From assembly GCA_046154695.1 (NCBI GenBank), contig JBJXFI010000016.1, forward strand, positions 1 to 33,664: a stretch of DNA of 33,664 bases, in the 5' to 3' direction. Positions 7,562 through 16,171 of this stretch are shown here, one piece after another. This stretch comes from DALYLB01 sp046154695. Lineage in GTDB: Bacteria; Acidobacteriota; Blastocatellia; RBC074. Under the pieces are notes generated by a model. That model made no database searches. It saw only the letters and a list, made by a program, of their open reading frames with translations, and was not told the DNA's origin. The translations under genes were made by a program, and so were the position numbers. Numbering within the stretch: the first letter of the stretch is position 1; each line of letters opens with the position of its first letter.

Positions 7562-8929
7562 TTAGACCATAAACCCGAGGTCGCGCATCGGGAAATTCGG
7601 CAGCGTGGGGAAGACGCTGTCGAGCTGGGCGTCGGTGGCGCCGAGCCATTTCGCGAGGGTGGCCCCGTATTGCGACAGCGAGAGGTTCGGGAGCAGGACG
7701 CCGCGGTTGTCGGCGAAGTCGCTGTTGGTCGCGTTGAAGTTGGTCAGGTTGGTCATCAGCGGGAAGGCGCCGTGGATGCGCCCGCCGTTGACGGCGCCGC
7801 CGAGAACGAGGTGGTGGCTGCCCCATCCGTGGTCGCTGCCGGTTCCGCTCGGTTGCAGCGTGCGCCCGAAGTCGGAGAGCGTAAAGGTCGTGACCTGATT
7901 GCCCAGGCCGAGCTGCACGGTCGCGGCATGGAATGCGTCGAGCGCCTTGCTGATCTGCTGCAGCAGATCCCATTGCTGGTAGGACTGCCCGCCGTGCGTG
8001 TCGAAGCCCCCCAGGCTGCAGAAGAAGACCTGGCGGCCGACGTTCACCTGCGCGTTGAGGCTGATGATGCGCGCGATCTCCCGCAACTGGTTGCCGATCG
8101 AAGTATTCGGAAACGGTTTGGTCCAGGCCGTGTTGCCGGCCGCGCCCTTGAGAATCGGATTGAGCGCGATCGCGCCCGCCATCGATTTGTTGGCCGCGTT
8201 CTGGATCGCATTGCCGGCGTCGGCCGTGACGATCTGATTCAGGGCCGACGCGCGGGCCGCGGCCGCGGCGGGCGGATAGAAACTCATCGCGCTTTGATCG
8301 AGGGAATTTCCGGGCTGCAGGGTGGCGCCCTGCACGGTGTTTCCGCCGCAGAAGATCGCCGGGGTGTTCATCGCGATCGAGACCGGAAAATTGCCGCCGG
8401 CGTTGCTCGCCTGCAACAGATCGAGCGTCCGCCCGCCCCACCCCGAACCCCCGCTGGAATTGGGGATGCCGCTCTGCATCTGCTGAATCTGGTCCGAATG
8501 GGAGCGGAGATTGGCCGGCACCGGGAAGGCCGGATTCGCAAGGCTCGCGTAGGCCGTTGGCTGAACGAGCATTCCGACATTCGCCAGAATCGCCGCCTTT
8601 CCCTGATTGTAAAGCGCCTGCATCTCCGGCATCCCGTAATGCAGGCCGAAGAGCCCCTGGTTCGGATCGTTGATGTCGAGCAGTTGATTCTGCGGCAGCG
8701 CCAGCCCGCCGCGCGCCGCCTGGTACGCCGCATACTGGACGCCGTTTTTCGAAACGACCAGATTGTGCCCGTCGTTTCCGCCCAACATGAACAGGCAGAC
8801 CAGCGCCTTGTAATCCTGCGCCGCGGCCGGCGTTCCCTCAAGCCCCAGTTGGCCGAGCCCGGCCAGCATGCCGAAGCCCGCCCCCATTTGCAGAAACGTC
8901 CGTCGTGAGAGCTCTTTTTTCATCGTCAT
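7562..8929 (-). CDS. DUF1501 family protein with Tat signal peptide
   Basis: 455 residues from ATG 8929. The N-terminus carries a twin-arginine export motif (SRRTFLQM) followed by a small-residue hydrophobic stretch ending in AAAQ. DUF1501 hallmarks follow: LVCLFMLGGNDGHNLVV near the start, GGFDTHGGQ, SDFGRTLQPSGTGSDHGWG and the GGRIHG stretch near the end. These proteins resemble the alkaline phosphatase/sulfatase fold and are common in Acidobacteriota, Planctomycetota and Proteobacteria, nearly always next to DUF1800 proteins; their activity is not established. GAGG lies 8 bases before ATG 8929, which decides the start against a longer frame to 9010. It is 67 bp downstream of the DUF1800 gene, in the same operon. 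Confidence 0.93.
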   Translation of the reverse strand: MTMKKELSRRTFLQMGAGFGMLAGLGQLGLEGTPAAAQDYKALVCLFMLGGNDGHNLVVSKNGVQYAAYQAARGGLALPQNQLLDINDPNQGLFGLHYGMPEMQALYNQGKAAILANVGMLVQPTAYASLANPAFPVPANLRSHSDQIQQMQSGIPNSSGGSGWGGRTLDLLQASNAGGNFPVSIAMNTPAIFCGGNTVQGATLQPGNSLDQSAMSFYPPAAAAARASALNQIVTADAGNAIQNAANKSMAGAIALNPILKGAAGNTAWTKPFPNTSIGNQLREIARIISLNAQVNVGRQVFFCSLGGFDTHGGQSYQQWDLLQQISKALDAFHAATVQLGLGNQVTTFTLSDFGRTLQPSGTGSDHGWGSHHLVLGGAVNGGRIHGAFPLMTNLTNFNATNSDFADNRGVLLPNLSLSQYGATLAKWLGATDAQLDSVFPTLPNFPMRDLGFMV

Positions 8930-8996
8930 TCTCTTTTCCTCAAAAAATGTTTGGAATTCCGCCTTCAGCCGCCTTTGCGGTACCGGGAGCGTCAGC

Positions 8997-11327
8997 TCAT
9001 CGCTGCACAAGGTGATCCCCGGACATCGCCGTGAGGTACAAGGCCGTCAGCACGCGGTGGTTGTTGTCCGGCATCGCCGGAAGCGCATTGGTGATGCTTG
9101 CCCGGGTCTGCGGCGACATCCGTCCGAAGAGCAAGGCGTTGTCCACCGCGTTGACAAGCGCGGCCGGATTGCCCGCGACATTGACGAAGGGCTGCAGCGC
9201 CGGATTGATCGGCCACGGACTGTTGATCAGCCAATAGAGCAGGTTTGCCCGATTGACCGCGTCGGTCGGGGAATAGATCTGGAACTCCGGCCCGAAAAGG
9301 CCGCCCCCCTTCGGAATCCGGAAGAGCGGAGAATAGTGGCCGAAGACCGACGGCGCATTCAGCAGGCTCTCGTTCATGGGCACGAAGAGATAGGCGAACT
9401 GCGAGGCCTTGCCGATCTGCAGATTGAGGCCGCGCGCGAAGGCGATCGTGTGCTGCATTGGGGTCCGCAGGCGGCCGAAGTTGCTCGGAGGCGCGTCGTT
9501 GCGGGCCTCCACGTCCAGCAGGATCGCCCGAAGCACGGCCTTCATATCGCCGCGCACGCCGTTGCTGTCGTCGAACGCCGCCGCGACGCGGCTGATGTAG
9601 CCCGGGCTCGGATTGCTCGTCACCAGCGCGCGGATGAGGCGCGTGGTGACGAACGGCCCGACATTCGGATGATTGAAGAGAATATCGATCGCGGCATCCA
9701 GATCCTGCTGGGCGGTCTGCCCGCCGGGGATCGTCTGGCCGAGCACCGACTTCGCCGATGGATTGTGCTTTCCCGGGATCGGAATCATCGGCCCGGGATA
9801 GTAGGTGTAGTTTCCGGCCGGTCCGGTCGTTCCGTTGGCGTTCGTAAAGGTCCATCCGGTGAGCGCCCTCGCCAGTTCCCGCACGTCGGTTTGCGAATAT
9901 GCCGGAATCGGATTGCCGTCTGCGTCGAGCTTCTGCGAGCCATCGGGATTGAGCAGGAAAAGCCCGATCGAGAAGAGCTGCATGACCTCGCGCGGGTAGT
10001 TTTCGTTGGGTGCGCCCACGCCCGCGCCGCTGTTGTAAAGGTCCAGGTACAGGCCCATCGTGCCGTCGAGCGTGATCTCACGGAGCAGCGCGCGGTAATT
10101 GCCGAATGCGTTGCGGCTGAGAAGCTGCAGCCAGGGGACGATCTCGCTGCCGTTGGTGTTCTTGTTCATCGAAACGACGAAGATCTCGCTCAGCGCGAAG
10201 ATGACGCGCTGGCGAAGCTGATCCTGTCCGCCGAGGGCGTTCCCGAAGAACGCGTCGACCGCGTCCCATCGCTGGGCGGTCGCGACCGCGGGCCACGAGG
10301 ATTCGGGCTTGTTGAACTGGTCTTCGAGAAAGGCCTGAAGGCCGAGCTGGCGCGCGGCGGCGATCGATTGCGGCGTCGGGCCGAAAGAGGTCTGGTCGAG
10401 GAACCGGCCGTAAAGCACCGCCAGCGGGTCCGTGATCGTGACCGCCGCCGCCGCCTTCGTTGTGTTGTCCGCCTGGCTGAGGGCGGTGATCGTCACAAGC
10501 CCCGCAGCGGGAATCGCTCCCGGCGCGGTGTAAAGCCCCGCGGGCGAAATCGTTCCCGTAGCGCTGTCCCCGCCCGTCACACCGTTGACCTGCCAGGCCA
10601 CTGCCTGATTCGCTGAATTGCCGACCGTCGCCGTGAACTGCTGAGACGCGCCCACCTGCAGCGTCGACGCGGCCGGCGCGACGCTCACCGTGATAGTCGA
10701 GACCACGTAGACGGTCAGGATCGACGAGACCGCGCCCGGCCCCGGATTGACCACCGTGATGTTGAATTTCCCCGTGTTGGATGTTGTTCCCGGCGCGGTC
10801 AGCGTCGTCGTTGAAACGAACGTGGTAGGCAGCGGCGAGCCATCCCAGAAGACCTGCGCGCCCGCGACGAACCGGCTTCCGGTGATCGTCAGCGTGGCCG
10901 GCGCTCCCAGGGAGAGCGAATTCGGCGTCACCGACGACACCCACGGAACCTGATGGCGCACCGTCACGAGCGCTGCCGCGCTTACGGACGGGTCATCGAC
11001 GCTGACGGCTTTGACGGTCAGCGGCGCGAAGTTCGGCAGCGGATTCGCCGGCGCGGTGTACAGGCCCGACGGGCTGATCGTCCCGATCTTGTCCGCGGCG
11101 ACTCCGGCCGGGGGAACGAGCGACCATGTCGCTTTGTTGGTGGCTCCTCCCGTCGCGGCGGCGGTGAATTGCCTCGTGCCGCTGGCCGGAACAACGACGC
11201 TCGCCGGACTGATCGAAACGGTGACCGCGGCGGAAGATGCGGCGGAAGATCGCGGGACGCCCGTCGCAAACGCGGCGAGGATGACGAACAGCCCCATTGC
11301 CAGTCGATACGGATTCTTTTTGGACAC
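8997..11327 (-). CDS. DUF1800 family exported protein with BIG2/IPT-like N-terminal domains
   Basis: 776 residues from a GTG at 11327, chosen because AAGGAG lies 7 bases upstream and a Sec signal peptide (KKNPYRLAMGLFVILAAF, ending near SSA) follows at once. Then come a bacterial Ig-like (BIG2) domain ~30-125, an IPT/TIG-like domain ~128-210, a second BIG2-like domain ~212-300, and the DUF1800 domain ~302-776 with RFLDQTSFGPT, NYPREVMQLFSIGLF and the FNHPNVGPFVTTRLIRALV region. DUF1800 function is unknown. The pairing with a downstream DUF1501 gene is conserved in many phyla and suggests a two-protein envelope complex. The Ig-like domains suggest surface display or carbohydrate/protein contacts. 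Confidence 0.93.
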   Translation of the reverse strand: MSKKNPYRLAMGLFVILAAFATGVPRSSAASSAAVTVSISPASVVVPASGTRQFTAAATGGATNKATWSLVPPAGVAADKIGTISPSGLYTAPANPLPNFAPLTVKAVSVDDPSVSAAALVTVRHQVPWVSSVTPNSLSLGAPATLTITGSRFVAGAQVFWDGSPLPTTFVSTTTLTAPGTTSNTGKFNITVVNPGPGAVSSILTVYVVSTITVSVAPAASTLQVGASQQFTATVGNSANQAVAWQVNGVTGGDSATGTISPAGLYTAPGAIPAAGLVTITALSQADNTTKAAAAVTITDPLAVLYGRFLDQTSFGPTPQSIAAARQLGLQAFLEDQFNKPESSWPAVATAQRWDAVDAFFGNALGGQDQLRQRVIFALSEIFVVSMNKNTNGSEIVPWLQLLSRNAFGNYRALLREITLDGTMGLYLDLYNSGAGVGAPNENYPREVMQLFSIGLFLLNPDGSQKLDADGNPIPAYSQTDVRELARALTGWTFTNANGTTGPAGNYTYYPGPMIPIPGKHNPSAKSVLGQTIPGGQTAQQDLDAAIDILFNHPNVGPFVTTRLIRALVTSNPSPGYISRVAAAFDDSNGVRGDMKAVLRAILLDVEARNDAPPSNFGRLRTPMQHTIAFARGLNLQIGKASQFAYLFVPMNESLLNAPSVFGHYSPLFRIPKGGGLFGPEFQIYSPTDAVNRANLLYWLINSPWPINPALQPFVNVAGNPAALVNAVDNALLFGRMSPQTRASITNALPAMPDNNHRVLTALYLTAMSGDHLVQR

Positions 11328-11340
11328 AGTCGTTCTCCTT

Positions 11341-11373
11341 GGAAAAAGTGGCACAAGCTGTCCAGCTTGTGCC
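11341..11373 (-). repeat. Hairpin/T-run repeat in the DUF1800 leader
   Basis: Perfect 11-base arms at 11350-11360 and 11363-11373 with a 2-base centre, preceded on the plus strand by GGAAAAAGT. This is the same element as at 7482-7515; the two differ in the central bases (TC here, GA there). On the minus strand the hairpin and its T-run end directly before the AAGGAG ribosome site of the DUF1800 gene, so it could act as a leader attenuator or a stop for upstream transcription. Confidence 0.7.
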
Positions 11374-11710
11374 GCATCCATCAGACACTCCCGGCAGACA
11401 CTCCCGGAAAAAGACCGGGCCTCGAACGAGACCCCTTCCAGCGCGTTGCCCGAAGACTTTTTGAAAAAGTCGCGAGCCCGGCCCATGCCGACATCCGCGT
11501 CGGCGCTTGTCGATAAGCGCGTGTGGGACAATGTGAATTATTTGCCGGCGGGGTGGGCCGCGCGGCGATTTCTCATTGAGGTCTCCAATCGTGTTCACGA
11601 ATAGACGACGGGCGACGGAAGGGAATATTGCTTCCCGGCCGGCATTTTTCTTCTGTCCGCGTGCAATTCGGGGAAGGGGCGATTTAATGATGATCGTCGG
11701 AACATAGTTG

Positions 11711-11739
11711 TTGATTTACCCGAAGCCTTCCTCCAGAAT
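11711..11739 (+). promoter_or_regulatory. Weak sigma-70-like promoter candidate for the CHAT-TPR gene
   Basis: TTGATT at 11711-11716 and CAGAAT at 11734-11739 are separated by 17 bases, about 85 bp before the start codon. Each box matches four of six consensus bases, so this is only a candidate. Confidence 0.3.
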
Positions 11740-11823
11740 GCCGCGACCCCGCACCATTCTTCATTTCAAAATGGCGGACAAGTTTCATCCCTTGCCTTCG
11801 ACGCTGCTCAAAGAAGATTGGAT

Positions 11824-14800
11824 ATGCGATTAAAAATTCGAGTTCCGCTGCTGTTGATTGCGCTCACACTCTCACTCATTCAACCCCGCCTGCATTCCAT
11901 GGCCGCGATCGATCCGGGCGCCGGATACGACGCGGAGTCCGATCTGCGCGAGTTGATCGAGACGCTCTATGCGCGCTATTGCCGCAAGGACCTGGACGGG
12001 TATTTTCAGCTCTGGAGCCCGCGCTCGCCGTCGACCGGCCGGCGGCGGGAACAGATGCGCCGGGCCTTCGCGGCGACGGGGGAGGCGGAGCTGCTTCGCC
12101 TGGAGGTTCTTCGCGTCCGAATCGATGGCGAGAGGGCGAGCGCGCGGTTCCGGCTGGAGATTCGCATGTCCGGCGGCGGAAGCACCGAGCCGCAGGCGAT
12201 GAGCCGCAGCATCGAATGTGTCGCGGAGTCGGGCGTCTGGAGAGTCTGGCGGGACGACCGGCTCGAAGACGAGGTGGCCGATGCGCTGCTTGCCGCCGGG
12301 TCGGACGCCGATCGCGGCGCGCTCCTCGAGTCCGAAAAATCGCATGTCAATCGGGATCTGGTGAACGCCCTGACTCTTCGTGGCGACGAGTCAGCAAAGG
12401 GCGGAGATTTCGGGCGGGCGCTCGGCGCGTACAACCTCGCCGGTGAGATCGCCGCGCGCATCAACGATCGACTTGCCGCCGCGCGTGTGATGAGTCAAAT
12501 CGGCGACGCGCGGCTGAAGCAGGGCGATTATCCCGGCGCGATGGAGCTCTTTCAAAAGAGCCTGGCGATTGTCGAATCGCTCGATCAGAAGCAGGCGGTC
12601 TTCGCGATCCTCAACAATATCGGCCGCGTGGAGGCGGAGCACGGGAATTACGAGGCGGCGCTCGCGGCCTTTCAGCGAAGCCTGAGCCTGAGTGAAGCCG
12701 GGGAGGATCCGAGGAAGCTGGCCGTCGTCTTCAACAATTTGAGCAACGCCTATGTCTCGCTCGGGGATTACGCGAGCGCCGCGCAGGCCGTGCGGCGCGG
12801 GCTGGCTCTCGCGGAGGCATCCGGCGATCGGGTGCGGCGCGCCGTTGCGCTCAGCAGTCTGGGCAACATCCATTTTCTTGGCGGCGAGGATGAGCGGGCG
12901 GAGGAATGCTATCGCCAGAGCCTGGCGATGCGGGAGGGCGCCGAAGAGAAGACGGGGCTTGCCGACGTGGTCTCGAACCTGGGCGTGATTCACGCGCGGA
13001 ACGGCCGCCTCGATCGCGCAATGGAGGATTACCGGCGCAGCCTGGCATTGCACGAGGGACAGCGCGACGAAGCAGGAATCGCGCGTGACCTGCTCAACAT
13101 TGGCGATCTGCATCGCCGGCAGGGGCAACATGAACAGGCGCTCGACTGTTATCGCAGGAGCCTGGCGCTGCGTGAAAAACTCGGGCGGCAGGCCGATATC
13201 GCGACGACGCTCCGGAGCATGGCGATGCTCCACATCGAGCGGAAGCGGTACGACGCGGCGGCGCCGGCCATCGAGCGCGCGCTCGCGCTGGCGCGGGGAG
13301 CGCGGAAGCCCGAACTTCTCTGGAGCGTCTTATATGTCGCCGGGCGCGTCCATCACGCGAGCGGGAAATCGGATGCGGCCCGCGCCGCTTATGAAGAGGC
13401 GATCGCTACGATCGAGTCGCTGCGCGAATACATTGCGGGAGGCGAGAGGCAGCAGGAGCGGTATTTCGAAAACAAGCTCCCGCCCTATCACGAGATCATT
13501 CGATTGCTGGTCGAGCAGCGCAAATTCGACGAGGCGCTGGCGTTCGCGGAGCGCGCGAAGGCGCGCGTTCTGCTCGATGCGCTGCAGAGCGGCCGCGTGA
13601 ACATCGCCAAGACTCTCACCGACGCGGAGCAGCGGCAGGAGCGGCTGCTGAACGCAGAGGTTGCCTCGCTCAACACGAGGCTCTATCGCGAGAACGCGGC
13701 CAGGTCCGCCGATCCGGCGCGCGTCGCCGCGCTCAGCGCCGGACTGCGGCAGGCCCATGCCAATCAGGACGCGTTTCAAGCCGCTCTTTATGCCGCACAT
13801 CCCGAGCTGAAGATTCAGCGCGGGCAGGCCCCGGCATTCGATCTGGCGCGAACGGCCGGCCCGCTGCTCGATGCGTCGACCGCGCTGCTCGAATATGTTG
13901 TGGTCGAGGAGAAGACCTTTCTCTTCGTCATCACGATGGACGGCGGCGGGCGGCCCGCGCTCGCGCTTCACGAGATCGCCGTCGATCGGCGGAGCCTGAA
14001 CGCGCAGGTCGAGCATTTCCGCCGCCAGTTGGCGGATCACGATCTGACGTTCGCCGCGGCCGCGGCGAAACATCATCGATTGTTGATTCAGCCCGCCGCC
14101 GCCCAACTGGCGAAGCGGACGAGGCTGGTCATCGTGCGGGATGCGGGCCTGTGGGAGCTGCCCTTCCAGGCGCTGAAAAGCGGATCGGGGCGATACCTGC
14201 TCGAGGATTTCGCCATTTCGTACGCGCCATCGCTGACGGCGCTGACCGAAATGCGGAATGCGCGGCACGCGCGCGAATCCGGCGAGATCGCCCTGCTGGG
14301 TTTCGGCGCGCCGCGAATCGGCGAAGCCCACGCGGACGATCAGACCCCGCTCCCCGAACTGCCCGGTTCTGAGCGGGAGCTTCGGCAGCTCGCGCGAATT
14401 TACGGCGAGGGGCGCAGCAGAATCTATCTCGGGACCGAGGCGCGGGAAGAGCTCCTGAAGGCCGAGGCGGAGAAGGCCGAGGTCGTTCACCTGGCGGCGC
14501 ACGGCGTCCTCGATGACGCAAACCCGATGTATTCCCGGATCGTCCTGGCGCATCCCGAGGGAGGGAGCGGCGAGGACGGTTTGCTGCAACCCTGGGAGGT
14601 GATGAAGCTCAATCTCCGCGCGAATCTCGTCGTGCTCTCCGCCTGCGAGTCGGGGCGGGGGCGCATCGGCGCGGGCGAGGGACTGATCGGATTGACGTGG
14701 GCGTTCTTCGTCGCCGGGGCGCCGACGACCGTCGTCAGCCAGTGGAAGGTCGATGCCGCGAGAACCTCGGAGCTGATGCTCGCCTTTCATCGCCGCCTTC

Positions 14801-14922
14801 GCGTGAACCGCCTCCCCAAGGCCGAAGCCCTGCGGCAGGCCGAGCTGCTGCTGCTGCGCAATCCGAAATATCGCCACCCGTTTTACTGGGCGGGCTTCAG
14901 CATTCTCGGGGTCGCGAATTGA
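11824..14922 (+). CDS. Exported TPR-CHAT protein (caspase-like peptidase domain)
   Basis: 1032 residues from ATG 11824 (a TTG lies two codons earlier). A signal peptide or anchor (~1-27) is followed by an NTF2/SnoaL-like segment ~38-155, then about nine TPR units at ~180-535 with a strict 40-residue period, marked by recurring RRSLA/QRSLS motifs. A linker leads to a C-terminal CHAT domain ~675-1032. The presumed catalytic pair is present: His893 in HLAAHG and Cys941 in LSACESG, followed by GEGLIGL and the terminal HPFYWAGFSILG. CHAT domains are caspase/separase-related and some cut specific partner proteins. The sigma-like and anti-sigma-like genes directly downstream are natural candidate partners. 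The signal peptide would place the CHAT domain outside the cytoplasm, which is worth testing. Confidence 0.93.
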   Translation: MRLKIRVPLLLIALTLSLIQPRLHSMAAIDPGAGYDAESDLRELIETLYARYCRKDLDGYFQLWSPRSPSTGRRREQMRRAFAATGEAELLRLEVLRVRIDGERASARFRLEIRMSGGGSTEPQAMSRSIECVAESGVWRVWRDDRLEDEVADALLAAGSDADRGALLESEKSHVNRDLVNALTLRGDESAKGGDFGRALGAYNLAGEIAARINDRLAAARVMSQIGDARLKQGDYPGAMELFQKSLAIVESLDQKQAVFAILNNIGRVEAEHGNYEAALAAFQRSLSLSEAGEDPRKLAVVFNNLSNAYVSLGDYASAAQAVRRGLALAEASGDRVRRAVALSSLGNIHFLGGEDERAEECYRQSLAMREGAEEKTGLADVVSNLGVIHARNGRLDRAMEDYRRSLALHEGQRDEAGIARDLLNIGDLHRRQGQHEQALDCYRRSLALREKLGRQADIATTLRSMAMLHIERKRYDAAAPAIERALALARGARKPELLWSVLYVAGRVHHASGKSDAARAAYEEAIATIESLREYIAGGERQQERYFENKLPPYHEIIRLLVEQRKFDEALAFAERAKARVLLDALQSGRVNIAKTLTDAEQRQERLLNAEVASLNTRLYRENAARSADPARVAALSAGLRQAHANQDAFQAALYAAHPELKIQRGQAPAFDLARTAGPLLDASTALLEYVVVEEKTFLFVITMDGGGRPALALHEIAVDRRSLNAQVEHFRRQLADHDLTFAAAAAKHHRLLIQPAAAQLAKRTRLVIVRDAGLWELPFQALKSGSGRYLLEDFAISYAPSLTALTEMRNARHARESGEIALLGFGAPRIGEAHADDQTPLPELPGSERELRQLARIYGEGRSRIYLGTEAREELLKAEAEKAEVVHLAAHGVLDDANPMYSRIVLAHPEGGSGEDGLLQPWEVMKLNLRANLVVLSACESGRGRIGAGEGLIGLTWAFFVAGAPTTVVSQWKVDAARTSELMLAFHRRLRVNRLPKAEALRQAELLLLRNPKYRHPFYWAGFSILGVAN

Positions 14923-14930
14923 GTCGCCGG

Positions 14931-14986
14931 CCTTCAGGCGGTCTGCTGTTGACGGGAGTCCGGCCGCCTGAAGGCGGAACTCCAAA
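14931..14986. repeat. Dispersed palindromic repeat, copy A of CCGCCTGAAGG family
   Basis: Eleven-base perfect arms at 14931-14941 (CCTTCAGGCGG) and 14964-14974, followed by CGGAACTCCAAA. It begins just after the CHAT-TPR stop codon. Related copies are at 25995-26065 and 32071-32095. Translated, it gives the EFRLQA / PPEGGTPN peptide seen in spurious frames. Confidence 0.75.
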
Positions 14987-15023
14987 CGTTTTCTGTGAAG
15001 CGGCTTGAAGGAAGGGATCGAGA

Positions 15024-16079
15024 ATGACGGTCGAAGCGCCGAGAATCGAAGACATCGCCCGCACGGAGAACGATCCCGCGCTGCATCCCTATCTGGCGGC
15101 GATCGGGGAGGAGCACGCGGCGCGCGCGCTGTCGGAATTGATCGATCGATCCATCGATCCCCGCGTTCGCGGCATCGTCGAGTATAAACTGCGCTTCTCC
15201 GCCGGCCGGTTCGATGAACGCGATGAGACCCCGGATCTTCAGCACGAGATTCTCCTGCAATTGATCGCGCGGCTGGCCGAGTTGCGGGCCGCGCCGGACC
15301 GCTCGCCGATTCGAAACCTCAGCGCCTATGTCGCCGTCGCGGCCTATCGCGCCTGCCACGATTACCTTCGCCGCAAATATCCGGCCCGGCACAGTCTGAA
15401 ACAGCGGCTGCGGTATGCGCTCGCTCACCGGGCGGAGTTGGCTTGTTGGGAGGCCGAAGCGGAGCAGTGGATGTGCGGCCTGGCGGAGTGGCGGGACGAT
15501 CCGTCGCGCGAACCGATGAGCGAGGGAAGGGCGCGGCAGGTTCTGGCCCATGCCTCGATCCATCGGAGCGAGTCGCTGGAAGAGCTGTCGATTGCTCTCT
15601 TGTCGGAGCTTCAACAGCCGGTCGAACTCGATGTCATGGTCGGAATCGTCGCCGAACTCCAGGGCGTGCGCGACTATTCCGCGGCGGACAACTCGTACCC
15701 GGAGGAGATGCCGGAGTCCCGGGCGGATCCCCGCGAGAGCATCGTCGATGATCTGGCGCGGCGCGCCTGGCTGGGCGCGATCTGGAGGGAGATCGAGCGG
15801 ATGACGCCGAAACACCGCGCGGCCCTGCTGTTGAATCTGCGGGACGGGCAGGGAGGCGGCGCGATCGAGCTCCTGCTCTTCACCGGTGTCGCATCGTTCG
15901 CGGAGATCGCGGCCGCGATGGAGATGACCGAAGCGGAACTGGCCGCGATCTGGAACCGGCTGCCGCTGGACGACGCCACGATCGCCGGCCGTCTCGGCAT
16001 CAGCCGCCAGCAGGTCATCAACCTTCGCGGCACGGCGCGCAATCGCCTGGTCCGGCGAATGAAATCGCCGGACGCCTGA
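15024..16079 (+). CDS. Divergent sigma-70-like RNA polymerase factor
   Basis: 351 residues. A region-2-like segment lies at ~70-120 (DLQHEILLQLIARL then NLSAYVAVAAYRACHDYLRRKYP, the pattern of ECF sigma helices that bind core polymerase and the -10 box). A region-4-like helix-turn-helix is at the end (~314-346: DATIAGRLGISRQQVINLRGTARNRLV). The ~190 residues between them are far longer than in ordinary ECF factors (whole protein usually ~190) and match no domain I recognise; a segment at ~255-275 resembles the EIERMTPKHRAALLL lead-in to region 4. GAAGGAAGGG before ATG 15024 is a good ribosome site. The gene is followed by a membrane protein with an anti-sigma zinc motif. Assignment as a sigma factor is likely but the DNA-binding specificity is unknown. 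Confidence 0.75.
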   Translation: MTVEAPRIEDIARTENDPALHPYLAAIGEEHAARALSELIDRSIDPRVRGIVEYKLRFSAGRFDERDETPDLQHEILLQLIARLAELRAAPDRSPIRNLSAYVAVAAYRACHDYLRRKYPARHSLKQRLRYALAHRAELACWEAEAEQWMCGLAEWRDDPSREPMSEGRARQVLAHASIHRSESLEELSIALLSELQQPVELDVMVGIVAELQGVRDYSAADNSYPEEMPESRADPRESIVDDLARRAWLGAIWREIERMTPKHRAALLLNLRDGQGGGAIELLLFTGVASFAEIAAAMEMTEAELAAIWNRLPLDDATIAGRLGISRQQVINLRGTARNRLVRRMKSPDA

Positions 16080-16098
16080 CCTCCGCGGGTATTTCGGC

Positions 16099-16127
16099 GC
16101 CCGGAAAACAATATCCGGGCCGCTTTT
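16099..16127 (+). terminator. Possible weak terminator/attenuator between sigma and anti-sigma genes
   Basis: GCCCGGA at 16099-16105 and its complement at 16114-16120 flank an 8-base loop, followed by CGCTTTTCC. The T-run is short, so it may only reduce read-through into the downstream gene. Confidence 0.35.
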
Positions 16128-16171
16128 CCGTCTTAATCGAATGAGGGGAAAGATCGCACCCAAAAACGTGA

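Larger units (their letters stand above)
11328..11823. other. Divergent intergenic region between DUF1800 and CHAT-TPR genes (496 bp)
   Basis: No gene is supported here. It holds the hairpin repeat at 11341-11373, a tandem duplication of a 12-base unit (AGACACTCCCGG) at 11383-11407, and a weak promoter candidate at 11711-11739. The minus-strand DUF1800 frame runs open to 11531, but that stretch encodes the repeat rather than a plausible protein N-terminus. Promoters for both divergent genes should lie here; the minus-strand one was not found. Confidence 0.6.

Noticed and set aside
7361..10616. Two long plus-strand frames (515 and 582 codons) opposite DUF1501 and DUF1800 genes
   Set aside because: The minus strand carries the real domains, signal peptides and ribosome sites; the plus frames are Arg-rich shadows.
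11328..11531. 68-residue N-terminal extension of the DUF1800 protein
   Set aside because: It translates the hairpin repeat and precedes a perfect ribosome site and signal peptide at GTG 11327.
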